Shown here one piece after another: positions 56,522 to 64,000 of a stretch of DNA of 64,000 nt (positions within the stretch are counted from its first letter, which is position 1; each line of letters opens with the position of its first letter). Made by a program: the position numbers and the translations under genes. A model generated the notes under the pieces. The model worked only from the letters and a program-made list of their open reading frames with translations. It made no database searches and had not been told where the DNA came from. Origin of the DNA: Pseudoroseicyclus aestuarii (lineage in GTDB: Bacteria > Pseudomonadota > Alphaproteobacteria > Rhodobacterales > Rhodobacteraceae); contig NZ_QJTE01000004.1 of NCBI RefSeq assembly GCF_003217255.1, positions 1 to 64,000 of the forward strand, in the 5' to 3' direction.

Positions 56522-57420
56522 GGCTGCTCGTCCTCGTCGTCGTCCACCCAAAGCCCCTCGGCCCGCAGCCGCGCCTCGCGCTTGCGCTCGATCCGGGCGA
56601 CGAGCCAGATCGACACCTCGTAAAGCGGGTAGACCGTGACGAAGAGGATGATCTGGCTGGTGACATCCGGCGGCGTCGCCAGCGCGGCGACCAGCAGGAT
56701 CGCGACCAGCGCGTATTTGCGCACGCTGCGCAGGCCCGCGGCGCTGACCAGCCCGGCCTTGCCCATCAGCGTCAGCAGGACGGGCAGCTGGAAGCACAGC
56801 CCGAAGGCGACGATGAACTTCAGCGTGATATCGAGGGATTCGTTGACCTTGCCGAAGAAGGTGATCGTCACCCCATGGTCGGCCACCTGCCCCGCCACGC
56901 CCGATCCGATCGCCTCCTGTGCCGTCTCCTCGCCCATCAGCAGGGCCGAGACGACAGAGCTGACGTCGGCGAAGCCCAGGAAGAAGGCCATGGCCAGCGG
57001 CGTGACGATGTAATGGGCAAAGGCCGCGCCGGTCAGGAACAGCAGCGGCGAGGCGATGATGAAGGGCAGGAAGGCGTTCTTTTCCTGCCGGTACAGGCCC
57101 GGCGCGACGAAGCGCCAAAGCTGGTAGCCGATCACAGGAAAGGACAGCCCCAGCCCGAAGACCATCGAGATGCGGATCAGGACGAAGAAGTATTCCTGCG
57201 GCGAGGTATACTGCAGCGTCGGGCTTTCGGCGCCGAGGTTGCGCAGCGCGCCCTCGATCGGCTGAAGCAGGAAGTTCAGGATCGGCTCGGCCACCATGAA
57301 GCACAGCACCATGGCGATCACGAAGGCCAGCACCGACCAGATCAGCCGGGTGCGCAGCTCTGCCAGGTGCTCGATCAGCGGGGCGGCGCTGTCCTCGATC
57401 TCGTCGGCGGGGGTGCTCAT
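56518..57420 (-). CDS. tatC: Sec-independent translocase subunit TatC
   Basis: A 300-residue membrane protein with six helices that binds twin-arginine signal peptides. [15 protein letters not shown] is the N-terminal signature, and [33 protein letters not shown]-like residues and [18 protein letters not shown] are conserved blocks. The acidic end ([10 protein letters not shown]) overlaps the next gene. It starts inside the tatB stop (ATGA). Confidence 0.96.
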   Translation of the reverse strand: MSTPADEIEDSAAPLIEHLAELRTRLIWSVLAFVIAMVLCFMVAEPILNFLLQPIEGALRNLGAESPTLQYTSPQEYFFVLIRISMVFGLGLSFPVIGYQLWRFVAPGLYRQEKNAFLPFIIASPLLFLTGAAFAHYIVTPLAMAFFLGFADVSSVVSALLMGEETAQEAIGSGVAGQVADHGVTITFFGKVNESLDITLKFIVAFGLCFQLPVLLTLMGKAGLVSAAGLRSVRKYALVAILLVAALATPPDVTSQIILFVTVYPLYEVSIWLVARIERKREARLRAEGLWVDDDEDEQP

Positions 57421-57962
57421 GACTTGTCGCTCCGGCTGGCGTGCGGCGCGGCCTCGACCGGGTGCGGCGCGCTGATCGGCTCTGCCTCCAGATCCGCCTC
57501 GGCCAGATCGTCGGCCTCTTCTTCCGCGGCATCCAGCTGCGCAAGCTCGGCCTCGGCGGCGATGCGGCGGGCCTCCGCCTCCTCGCGCAGGCGGGCGCGC
57601 TTGGCGGCCTGGTCCTCGGCGAGAGTGGCGGTGGCGCTGGTCGGCGCGGCGGCAGATGCGGCGCCGGCGGCCGCGGTCTTGGCCGACGTCTTCGCCCGGC
57701 TCTTCAGACCCGCCGCCTCGCGCAGCTTGTCGGTGCCGAAGGATTTCGGATTGGCCGCCGCGTTGATGCTTTTCGAGATATCCTTGACGCCGGCCTCATC
57801 GGCGGCGTCCTCCATCGCGCGAGAAAATTCGCGCGCCATGGCCTTGGCCTTGCCGGTGTAGCGCCCGATCGTGCGGAACATCACCGGCAGGTCCTTGGGC
57901 CCCACCACGATCAGCGCCACGACGCCGATCATCATCAGCTCGCTCCAGCCGAGGTCGAACAT
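57417..57962 (-). CDS. tatB: Sec-independent translocase subunit TatB
   Basis: A 181-residue protein with one N-terminal helix ([20 protein letters not shown]), the [20 protein letters not shown] hinge/amphipathic helix and a long Ala/Glu-rich cytoplasmic tail with coiled-coil character. It works with TatC as the receptor complex. It lies 53 bp after tatA. Confidence 0.95.
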   Translation of the reverse strand: MFDLGWSELMMIGVVALIVVGPKDLPVMFRTIGRYTGKAKAMAREFSRAMEDAADEAGVKDISKSINAAANPKSFGTDKLREAAGLKSRAKTSAKTAAAGAASAAAPTSATATLAEDQAAKRARLREEAEARRIAAEAELAQLDAAEEEADDLAEADLEAEPISAPHPVEAAPHASRSDKS

Positions 57963-58015
57963 GTGCTACCGCCCTGCGGACCCGAAGGCCCCCTTCCAGT
58001 GATCCTGCGGGCCGG

Positions 58016-58231
58016 TCAGACCCGGTCCTTTTCCTCGGTCGTGCCGCGCTCGGACACGGTCGTGGTGTGATCCTCGACCTCGGGGCGGCCGCCCTCGTCG
58101 ACGCCCTTCTTGAAGGCGGTGATGCCCTTGCCGACCTCGCCCATGAGCGAGCTGATCTTGCCGCGTCCGAACAGGACCAGCACGACCACGGCGATCAGCA
58201 GAAGGCCCGGAAGCCCGATGTTGTTCAGCAT
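58016..58231 (-). CDS. tatA: Sec-independent translocase subunit TatA
   Basis: A 71-residue pore-forming subunit: membrane helix (IGLPGLLLIAVVVLVLFG), the FGRGKISSLMGEVGKGITAF amphipathic helix, and a charged tail. It is first of tatA-tatB-tatC-DUF815, divergent from the WYL regulator over 150 bp. Confidence 0.95.
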   Translation of the reverse strand: MLNNIGLPGLLLIAVVVLVLFGRGKISSLMGEVGKGITAFKKGVDEGGRPEVEDHTTTVSERGTTEEKDRV

Positions 58232-58381
58232 CTGGAGTGTCTCCCCTCTGTGGCCCCTGCGCGGGGCCGATGCGACTTGTCGGGGGATCTCTACGCGGCG
58301 CGGCGGCGGAACGAAAGCATTCAGCGCGCCGCGCGCCGCGAATTCTTGACACAGCCCTGTCAGGAGCGCTTTCTGGCGCCG

Positions 58382-59068
58382 ATGACCGAGGCCCCCGCCC
58401 CTGCCCGCCGCGCCGACCGGCTGGTGCGCCTGATCGCGCTGCTGCGCGACGGCCGCTTGCATCGGGCCGAGGATCTGGCCGCCCGCCTCGGTGTCACGCC
58501 GCGCACCATCTACCGCGACATGGATCGCCTGATCGCCGGGGGCGTGCCCATCGCCGGGCGCCGGGGGCTGGGCTACCGCGCCACCGCCGATGTGACCCTG
58601 CCGCCGCTGAACCTGACGCTGGCCGAACTCGAGGCGCTGCATATCGGCCTCTCGGTCGTGGCCGAAGGCGGCGAGGCGGAGCTGCGCGATGCCGCGCGAT
58701 CCCTTTCCGCCCGCATCGACGCGGTGCTGCCAGAGGATCGCAGCCAGCCCGCCGCCGGCTGGGGCTTTTCCACCTACCCGCTGCCCGACGCGGCGCGCGG
58801 CTTTCGGCACATGCCGCAGCTGCGCGCCGCGGTGCGCGCGCGCCAGAAGCTCGACCTGCGGATGGAGGAGGGGCCGCGCCATGTCCTGCGCCCGCTGCGG
58901 CTGGGCTACTGGGGCCGCGTCTGGCTGCTGACCGGGTGGAGCGAGACGGCGCAGGCCTTCGCCGAGCTGCGCGCCGACCGCATCGCCGCGCTGCGCGTCC
59001 TGCCGCAGCTCTTCACCGAAGAGCCGGGCAAGACGCTGGCCGACATGGCACGCGAGGGCGGGGGCTAA
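58382..59068 (+). CDS. YafY-type HTH/WYL-domain regulator
   Basis: A 228-residue regulator. Residues 10-65 form a DeoR-like winged HTH (RLVRLIALLRDGRLHRAEDL, VTPRTIYRDMDRLIAGGV). The C-terminal WYL region (LRPLRLGYWGRVWLLTGWSE, then FAELRADRIAALRVL) may bind a nucleotide or other ligand. Such proteins regulate varied genes including DNA-damage and defence loci. It is divergent from tatA, but control of Tat is not implied. Confidence 0.88.
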   Translation: MTEAPAPARRADRLVRLIALLRDGRLHRAEDLAARLGVTPRTIYRDMDRLIAGGVPIAGRRGLGYRATADVTLPPLNLTLAELEALHIGLSVVAEGGEAELRDAARSLSARIDAVLPEDRSQPAAGWGFSTYPLPDAARGFRHMPQLRAAVRARQKLDLRMEEGPRHVLRPLRLGYWGRVWLLTGWSETAQAFAELRADRIAALRVLPQLFTEEPGKTLADMAREGGG

Positions 59069-59086
59069 GGCGCCCCCTGCCCCCAA

Positions 59087-59866
59087 TCACATCGTCTGGT
59101 TGCCGATCCCGCCGTCGAGCAGGATGTTCTGCCCGACGATGAAGCCAGCGTGCTGCGAGCAGAGGAAGGCGCAGGTGGCGCCGAATTCCGCGGGCGTGCC
59201 GTAGCGGCGGGCGGGGATGGCGGCGAACTTCTCCTCGCGCACCGCGTCGAGGCTGCGGCCCGTCTTCTCGGCGATGCCGCCGTCGAGCGCGTCAATCCGG
59301 TCGGTGTCGTGGCTGCCCGGCAGCAGGTTGTTCATCACCACGCCCGAGGGCGCGACCTGCCGCGCGGTGCCGGCGACATAGCCGGTCAGCCCGGCGCGGG
59401 CGGCATTCGACAGGCCCAGCTGCGGGATCGGGGATTTCACCGACTGCGAGGTGATGTTGACGACGCGGCCCCAGCCGCGGTCCATCATGCCCGGCACCAG
59501 CGCCTTGATCAGCGCGATGGGCGTCAGCATGTTCGCGTCGAGCGCGGCGATGAAATCCGCCCGCTCCCAGTCGGTCCAATGCCCCGGCGGCGGGCCGCCC
59601 GCGTTGTTCACGAGGATATCGACCGCGCCCGCCGCGGCGATGACGGCCTGCTGGCCCTCGGGCGTGGTGACATCGGCGGCGACGGTCTCGACCTCCACCC
59701 CGTAGGCATCGCGGATCTCCTGCGCCGTCCGCTCCAGCTGCTCGGCGCCGCGTGCGTTCAGCACGAGGGCGACCCCGGCCTCGGCCAACGCCTCGGCGCA
59801 GCCGCGCCCCAGCCCCTTCGACGAGGCGCAGACCAGCGCCCTCTTGCCCGCGATACCCAGATCCAT
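59087..59866 (-). CDS. Atypical SDR without the Tyr-x3-Lys pair
   Basis: A 259-residue short-chain dehydrogenase-like protein. The cofactor loop reads CASSKGLGRGCAEALAEAG rather than TGxxxGxG. NNAGG is present, but at the catalytic position ITSQSVKSPIPQLGLSNAAR has Ser and Arg where Tyr and Lys are expected. This matches a known SDR subgroup (CDD BKR_like_SDR_like) that lacks the standard tetrad. It ends in VGQNILLDGG as in ketoacyl reductases. The reaction is unknown. It converges with the WYL regulator. Confidence 0.88.
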   Translation of the reverse strand: MDLGIAGKRALVCASSKGLGRGCAEALAEAGVALVLNARGAEQLERTAQEIRDAYGVEVETVAADVTTPEGQQAVIAAAGAVDILVNNAGGPPPGHWTDWERADFIAALDANMLTPIALIKALVPGMMDRGWGRVVNITSQSVKSPIPQLGLSNAARAGLTGYVAGTARQVAPSGVVMNNLLPGSHDTDRIDALDGGIAEKTGRSLDAVREEKFAAIPARRYGTPAEFGATCAFLCSQHAGFIVGQNILLDGGIGNQTM

Positions 59867-59948
59867 GTCCCGGCCCTTCCCTGTCATTGATCGGCCCACG
59901 GCTAGCACCGGGCCGGGGGCGCGGGCAAGAAGGCCCCTGACACGCGAA

Positions 59949-59976
59949 CGGCCCGCCCCCGGCAGGGGACGGGCCG
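59949..59976 (-). terminator. Hairpin downstream of ndk
   Basis: CGGCCCG(C/T)CCCC and its complement with a TGCC loop, 27 bp past the ndk stop, followed by TTCGCG on that strand. A likely terminator with a weak T tract. Confidence 0.5.
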
Positions 59977-60002
59977 CTTGATCTCGGCGTCGAGGCCTTG
60001 GC

Positions 60003-60425
60003 TTAGCCGACGATCTCGAGGCCGGCGAAGAAGAAGGCGATCTCTTCGGCAGCGGTCTCGGGGGCGTCAGAGCCGTGGACCGAGTTCTCACCGACGCTCT
60101 CGGCGAATTCGGCGCGGATGGTGCCCGGCGCGGCATCGGCGGGGTTGGTCGCGCCCATGACTTCGCGGTTCTTGGCGATGGCGTTCTCGCCCTCAAGGAC
60201 CTGCAGGACGACCGGGCCCGAGGCCATGAACTCGGTCAGCTCGCCGAAGAACGGACGGGCGGAGTGCACGGCGTAGAAGGTCTCGGCCTGGGCGAGGCTC
60301 AGGCGGACGCGCTTCTGCGCGACGATGCGCAGGCCGGCATCCTCGAACTTGGCGTTGATCTTGCCGGTCAGGTTGCGGCGGGTGGCGTCGGGCTTGATGA
60401 TCGAGAGGGTGCGTTCGGTGGCCAT
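60003..60425 (-). CDS. ndk: Nucleoside diphosphate kinase
   Basis: A 140-residue enzyme that passes gamma phosphates between NTPs and NDPs. [18 protein letters not shown] is the N-terminal block, [20 protein letters not shown] contains the phospho-His and the C-terminal signature, and [18 protein letters not shown] binds the nucleotide. Length and motifs are standard. It is a single gene. Confidence 0.97.
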   Translation of the reverse strand: MATERTLSIIKPDATRRNLTGKINAKFEDAGLRIVAQKRVRLSLAQAETFYAVHSARPFFGELTEFMASGPVVLQVLEGENAIAKNREVMGATNPADAAPGTIRAEFAESVGENSVHGSDAPETAAEEIAFFFAGLEIVG

Positions 60426-60672
60426 GATGGTCTGCCTTTGCTGCGTTGCGGGCGCCGGACCGCGGCCCGGCAGAGGTGTTCGGCGCGCCCCTAGCATGGG
60501 GGGCGGGGGCTGAAAAGGGCGCAGGCTCGCGGAACATGGCGGCTTTGCCGGTCGGGATCCGCCACCGGCCGGCCCGCGGCGTTAACCCTGCCATCGGGAT
60601 CTCGTTACGATTAGAGGTAAAGGCGGATTAAACGGTCTTCATTCGGTGGGGGCACCGTTCAGGAGACCAGTC

Positions 60673-61215
60673 ATGTCGATCAGTTTGATCCCCGCCGGCA
60701 GCTTTGGCCGGACCGGCAGCGGCGAGACCCAGCAAACCTCGCAGACGAGCCAGGAGCCGCAGACCACCGAGAGCAGCACCTCGACGGCGCGCCAGGGCGG
60801 CACGGCCCAGACCGCCGCGCCCGCGCCCGCTGGTGGCGGTACCGCCCGCCCGGTCGAGGCCCCCGCCTTTGCCGCCCGCGCTGGCGAAGCACGCGTGACG
60901 GCCGCCTTCGCCGGCGGCGACATCGGCACTGCCGCTGCCGACGAGGCCCTGGCCCGCGCCTCTGCCCTCAGCGCCATCGCCGAGGCGCGCAGCGCCGATG
61001 TCATCGCCGGCCTCTCGAAGATCGCCGAGGGCGCGGCCTCGCCCATGGCCGCGCTCTTCGACAGCCCCGCCGCCCCGGAAGAGGGCGCCATGACCGCGGC
61101 GCCGGTGGCCGCCGCCGCCCCGGCGCAAACGGTCGCCGAGGGGTCGGCCACGACCTCGCCCTACGCGGCCGAGGCCGGGGCCGACGGCGCCACGGGCCTC
61201 GACATCCGCGCCTGA
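60673..61215 (+). CDS. Low-complexity Ala/Thr/Ser-rich protein
   Basis: This 180-residue protein starts with CAGGAGA upstream (MSISLIPAGSFGRTGSGE). Residues 15-65 are Gln/Thr/Ser-rich and disordered; residues 70-140 are Ala-rich and probably helical (AADEALARASALSAIAEARS). No signal peptide or known domain is seen. The short hydrophobic N-terminus followed by Gly/Thr-rich disorder recalls flagellar-hook or type I secreted accessory proteins, but this is a guess. It is followed by a hairpin. Confidence 0.65.
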   Translation: MSISLIPAGSFGRTGSGETQQTSQTSQEPQTTESSTSTARQGGTAQTAAPAPAGGGTARPVEAPAFAARAGEARVTAAFAGGDIGTAAADEALARASALSAIAEARSADVIAGLSKIAEGAASPMAALFDSPAAPEEGAMTAAPVAAAAPAQTVAEGSATTSPYAAEAGADGATGLDIRA

Positions 61216-61221
61216 CCCCGC

Positions 61222-61247
61222 CCGCCCCGGGTCCCGGCCCGGGGCGG
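61222..61247 (+). terminator. Perfect GC hairpin
   Basis: CCGCCCCGGG, six-base loop, CCCGGGGCGG, 7 bp past the preceding stop. No T tract follows; it separates the low-complexity gene from the ABC-F gene. Confidence 0.5.
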
Positions 61248-61301
61248 ATGCACGCCCGAGTGGCGATTGACGCGCCGCAGCCTATGAGGCACAGCCACCC
61301 C

Positions 61302-63155
61302 ATGCTGCGCATCGATGACATTTCCTACTCCGTAGAGGGGCGCCCGCTCCTCGATCATGCCTCTGCCGTGATCCCCGCCGGCCACAAGGTCGGCGTGGTG
61401 GGTCGCAATGGCACCGGCAAATCCACGCTCTTCCGCCTGATCCGGGGGGAGCTGGCGCTGGACACCGGCAGCATCTCGATCCCCAAGGATTCCAAGATCG
61501 GCGGCGTCGCGCAGGAGGTGCCCGGCAACGAGGTCAGCCTGATCGACACAGTGCTGGCCGCCGATACCGAGCGCGCCTCGCTGATGGCCGAGCAATCCGA
61601 GGATCCCAACCGCATCGCCGAGATCCAGACCCGGCTCGCCGATATCGACGCCTGGTCCGCCGAGGCGCGGGGCGCGACGATTCTGAAGGGTCTGGGGTTC
61701 ACCGACGAAGAGCAGCGCATGCCCTGCTCCGCCTTCTCGGGCGGCTGGCGGATGCGCGTCGCGCTGGCCGCGGTGCTGTTCAGCGAGCCGGACCTGCTGC
61801 TGCTGGATGAGCCGACGAACTACCTCGACCTCGAGGGCTCGCTCTGGCTCGAAACATACCTGTCGAAGTACCCGCATACCGTGCTGATCGTCAGCCATGA
61901 CCGCGGCCTTCTGAACCGCTCGGTCACCGGGATCCTGCATCTCAACGACCGCAAGCTGACCTACTGGTCCGGCCCCTACGACCAGTTCGCCCGCCAGCGC
62001 GCCGAGCAGCGCGCCGTCCTCGCCGCCTCGGCCAAGAAGCAGGAGGCGCAGCGCGCCCACCTGCAAAGCTTCGTCGACCGCTTCAAGGCCAAGGCCAGCA
62101 AGGCCCGGCAGGCGCAGAGCCGGGTCAAGATGCTCGAGAAGATGGAGACGATCCGGGTGCCCGAGGATGCCGCCCGCACCGTCTTCACCTTCCCCGAACC
62201 CGAGGAGCTGTCGCCCCCGATCATCGCCACCGAGGGCGTGAGCACCGGCTACGGCGAGACGGTGATCCTGCGAAACCTCGACCTGCGCATCGACCAGGAC
62301 GACCGCATCGCCCTTCTGGGCCGCAACGGCGAGGGCAAGTCCACGCTGTCGAAGCTGCTGTCGGACCGGCTGCCGGCGCTGGGGGGCAAGATCGTCCGAT
62401 CCTCCAAGCTGCGCATCGGCTTCTTCGCCCAGCACCAGGTGGACGAGCTGCGGATCGAGGAGACGCCGCTGCAGCACATCCAGCGCGCCCTGCCCGACGT
62501 AATGCCGCCCAAGCTGCGCGCCCGCCTCGCCGGCTTCGGCCTTGGCGCCGACCAGGCCGAGACCGAGGTCGGGCGCCTGTCCGGCGGGCAGAAGGCGCGG
62601 CTGTCGCTGCTGCTGGCGACGCTGGATGCGCCGCATCTGCTGATCCTCGACGAGCCGACCAACCACCTCGACATCGAAAGCCGCGAGGCGCTGGTCGAGG
62701 CGCTGACCGAATATTCCGGCGCCGTGATCCTCGTCAGCCACGACATGCACCTTCTGTCGATGGTCGCGGACCGGCTGTGGCTGGTCAAGGACGGCCGCGT
62801 CGCGCCCTACGACGGCGATCTGGAAAGCTACCGCCGGATGCTGCTGTCGGGCGATGGCGGCGAGAAGAAGCCGCAGAAAAAGCCCGAGGCCCCGAAGACG
62901 CCCAAGCCCAGCCGCGACGAGATCCTCGCCCTGCGCGCCGAAGCCCGCAAGAACGAGCAGCTCGTCGCCAAGATCGAGGGCATGCGCGACAAGCTGGCCA
63001 CGAAGCTTGCCGATCCCGAGCTTTACGAGGATGCCCGCAAGGGCGAGCTCGAGACATGGAACAAGAAATACGCCGAGGTGATGGAGGGCCTGCACCGCGC
63101 CGAGGCGATGTGGATGGCCGCGCTCGAGAAGCTGGAAAAGGCGCAGGCGGCGTGA
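61302..63155 (+). CDS. ABC-F family ATPase (Uup/EttA-like)
   Basis: This 617-residue soluble protein has two ABC modules and no membrane domain: Walker A GRNGTGKST and GRNGEGKST, signatures FSGGWRMRVALA and LSGGQKARLSLL, and Walker B LLLLDEPTNYLD and LLILDEPTNHLD. The roughly 80-residue inter-domain linker (SAKKQEAQRAHLQSFVDRFK, with Lys/Arg helices) is the P-site tRNA motif region, and a charged C-terminal coiled coil (about 545-617) resembles Uup. ABC-F proteins act on the ribosome in translation rescue. The GNAT gene overlaps its stop. Confidence 0.93.
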   Translation: MLRIDDISYSVEGRPLLDHASAVIPAGHKVGVVGRNGTGKSTLFRLIRGELALDTGSISIPKDSKIGGVAQEVPGNEVSLIDTVLAADTERASLMAEQSEDPNRIAEIQTRLADIDAWSAEARGATILKGLGFTDEEQRMPCSAFSGGWRMRVALAAVLFSEPDLLLLDEPTNYLDLEGSLWLETYLSKYPHTVLIVSHDRGLLNRSVTGILHLNDRKLTYWSGPYDQFARQRAEQRAVLAASAKKQEAQRAHLQSFVDRFKAKASKARQAQSRVKMLEKMETIRVPEDAARTVFTFPEPEELSPPIIATEGVSTGYGETVILRNLDLRIDQDDRIALLGRNGEGKSTLSKLLSDRLPALGGKIVRSSKLRIGFFAQHQVDELRIEETPLQHIQRALPDVMPPKLRARLAGFGLGADQAETEVGRLSGGQKARLSLLLATLDAPHLLILDEPTNHLDIESREALVEALTEYSGAVILVSHDMHLLSMVADRLWLVKDGRVAPYDGDLESYRRMLLSGDGGEKKPQKKPEAPKTPKPSRDEILALRAEARKNEQLVAKIEGMRDKLATKLADPELYEDARKGELETWNKKYAEVMEGLHRAEAMWMAALEKLEKAQAA

Positions 63156-63646
63156 GCCTGCAGCTTCGGCCCTATGCGCCCGCCGACTGGCCCGCGCTCT
63201 GGCCGATCCTGCGCAGCGTGATCCGCGCCGGCGACACTTATACCTACGCCCCGGACACCGACGAAGACACCGCCCGCGCGCTCTGGCTGGATCCGCCCAG
63301 CACCCGCGTGGTCGTCGCCGAAGAGGCCGGGCGCATCCTCGGCACCGCGCATATGGGGCCGAACCGGGACGGGCCGGGCGATCACATCGCCAATGCCTCC
63401 TACATGGTGGCCGAGGCTGCGCGGGGCCGCGGCGTCGGCCGCGCCATGGTGCGCGACACGATCCGCTGGGCCGGTGAGGCCGGCTACCACGGCATCCAGT
63501 TCAATGCCGTCGCCGCCAGCAACGAGGGCGCCCTCGCCCTTTACGCCGACCTCGGCTTCGTCACCCTCGGCGCCGTGCCCGGCGGCTTTCGCCATCCGCA
63601 GCGCGGGTTCGTCGATCTGCACATCCTCTACCGGGCCCTGCCATGA
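63152..63646 (+). CDS. GNAT N-acetyltransferase, GTG start
   Basis: This 164-residue acetyltransferase begins at GTG overlapping the ABC-F stop (GTGA). MVAEAARGRGVGRAMVRD is the acetyl-CoA loop and NEGALALYADLGFVTLGAVP is motif B. The N-terminus (LQLRPYAPADWPALWPILRS) resembles RimI/PhnO-like GNATs. The substrate is unknown. It couples to the following MarC gene by ATGA, so the three genes form an operon. Confidence 0.9.
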   Translation: MSLQLRPYAPADWPALWPILRSVIRAGDTYTYAPDTDEDTARALWLDPPSTRVVVAEEAGRILGTAHMGPNRDGPGDHIANASYMVAEAARGRGVGRAMVRDTIRWAGEAGYHGIQFNAVAASNEGALALYADLGFVTLGAVPGGFRHPQRGFVDLHILYRALP

Positions 63647-64000
63647 CCGATCTGTCGAGCCTGATCACCGCCTATACGACGCTGTTCGTCATCGTCGACC
63701 CGCTGGGCCTCGTGCCCGTCTTCATCGCGCTGACGCGCGGCATGTCCGCGGCGCGGCGGCGGATCATCGGGCTGCGCGCCTGCCTCGTCTCGGCGGTGCT
63801 TTTCGGCCTCTTCCTCGTGGTGGGCGAGAAACTGCTGCGCTTTCTCGGGATCACCTTCCCGGCCTTCCGCATCGCCGGCGGCCTGCTGCTGTTCCTGACC
63901 GCGCTCGACATGCTTTTCGAGCGGCGGCAGGAGCGGCGGCAGAACAATGCCGAAGGCGCCGAGGACGAGGATGACCCCTCGGTCTTCCCGCTGGCCCTGC
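63643..64000 (+). CDS. MarC-family membrane protein, 3' end outside the window
   Basis: The first 119 codons are visible. Three hydrophobic segments (SLITAYTTLFVIVDPLGLVPVF, CLVSAVLFGLFLVVGEKLL, FRIAGGLLLFLTALDMLF) and the VDPLGLVPVFIALT signature identify the MarC/NAAT family of six-helix inner-membrane proteins. A charged loop (ERRQERRQNNAEGAEDEDD) follows. The family's transport role is unsettled. Confidence 0.9.
   Translation, partial: MTDLSSLITAYTTLFVIVDPLGLVPVFIALTRGMSAARRRIIGLRACLVSAVLFGLFLVVGEKLLRFLGITFPAFRIAGGLLLFLTALDMLFERRQERRQNNAEGAEDEDDPSVFPLAL

Overview
The window is GC-rich chromosomal DNA with dense gene packing, many ATGA/GTGA stop-start overlaps and protein families typical of Rhodobacteraceae (Paracoccus/Rhodobacter-like Alphaproteobacteria). 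Supporting signs are the Hint-domain protein, the YbfB-like MFS, the DUF815 ATPase, the tatABC arrangement and the protein signatures of lon, tgt and kdp. No rRNA operon, CRISPR array or insertion sequence is visible. The genus is inferred from family resemblance only.

Layout. 1-2034: the right end of a prophage or integrative element (a phage conserved protein cut by the window edge, a small Cys/His protein, an excisionase-like HTH protein and a tyrosine integrase), abutting the 3' end of a tRNA-Val(CAC) gene that is its likely attachment site. 2227-20037: core chromosome with a secreted MTA/SAH-nucleosidase-like protein, a Hint protein, Lon with a heat-shock-type promoter, an old yellow enzyme, the tgt/dGTPase pair, an HtrA protease, a lytic transglycosylase, ileS, a CAP protein, a TetR-MFS pair with a visible operator, and a truncated haemoglobin. 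20042-24423: an M20 amidohydrolase, argE and a glycosyltransferase-like gene, interrupted by a low-GC islet of about 1 kb (21.29-22.26 kb) holding two unknown genes; one is a lipoprotein whose frame is broken at a run of nine A. 24628-30692: a five-gene peptide ABC transporter operon. 30744-33835: a 2Fe-2S ferredoxin and a quinoprotein glucose-type dehydrogenase split into a membrane protein and a periplasmic propeller.

33.9-40.4 kb is the accessory heart of the window. Four intergenic arrays of a non-coding 46-bp tandem repeat lie in the same orientation, and each steps by 47 bp into a conserved terminal module. Between them sit an AraC/SDR pair and single, partly low-GC genes: a secreted minimal GT51-like protein, an unknown zinc-ribbon protein and a PD-(D/E)XK-like protein. 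This repeat-delimited layout is the best candidate for an undescribed system.

40391-42924: an Rrf2 regulator divergent from an MFS exporter and a methyltransferase. 43056-50984: the complete kdp potassium-uptake locus (kdpFABC plus kdpDE), with an extra 27-residue membrane-peptide ORF ahead of kdpF. 51290-64000: tRNA-Leu(TAA), a rhomboid protease, a GFA-type protein, suhB-like, a GGDEF/EAL protein, a DUF815 ATPase, tatABC, a WYL regulator, an atypical SDR, ndk, a low-complexity protein, an ABC-F ATPase, a GNAT enzyme and the start of a MarC-family membrane protein.
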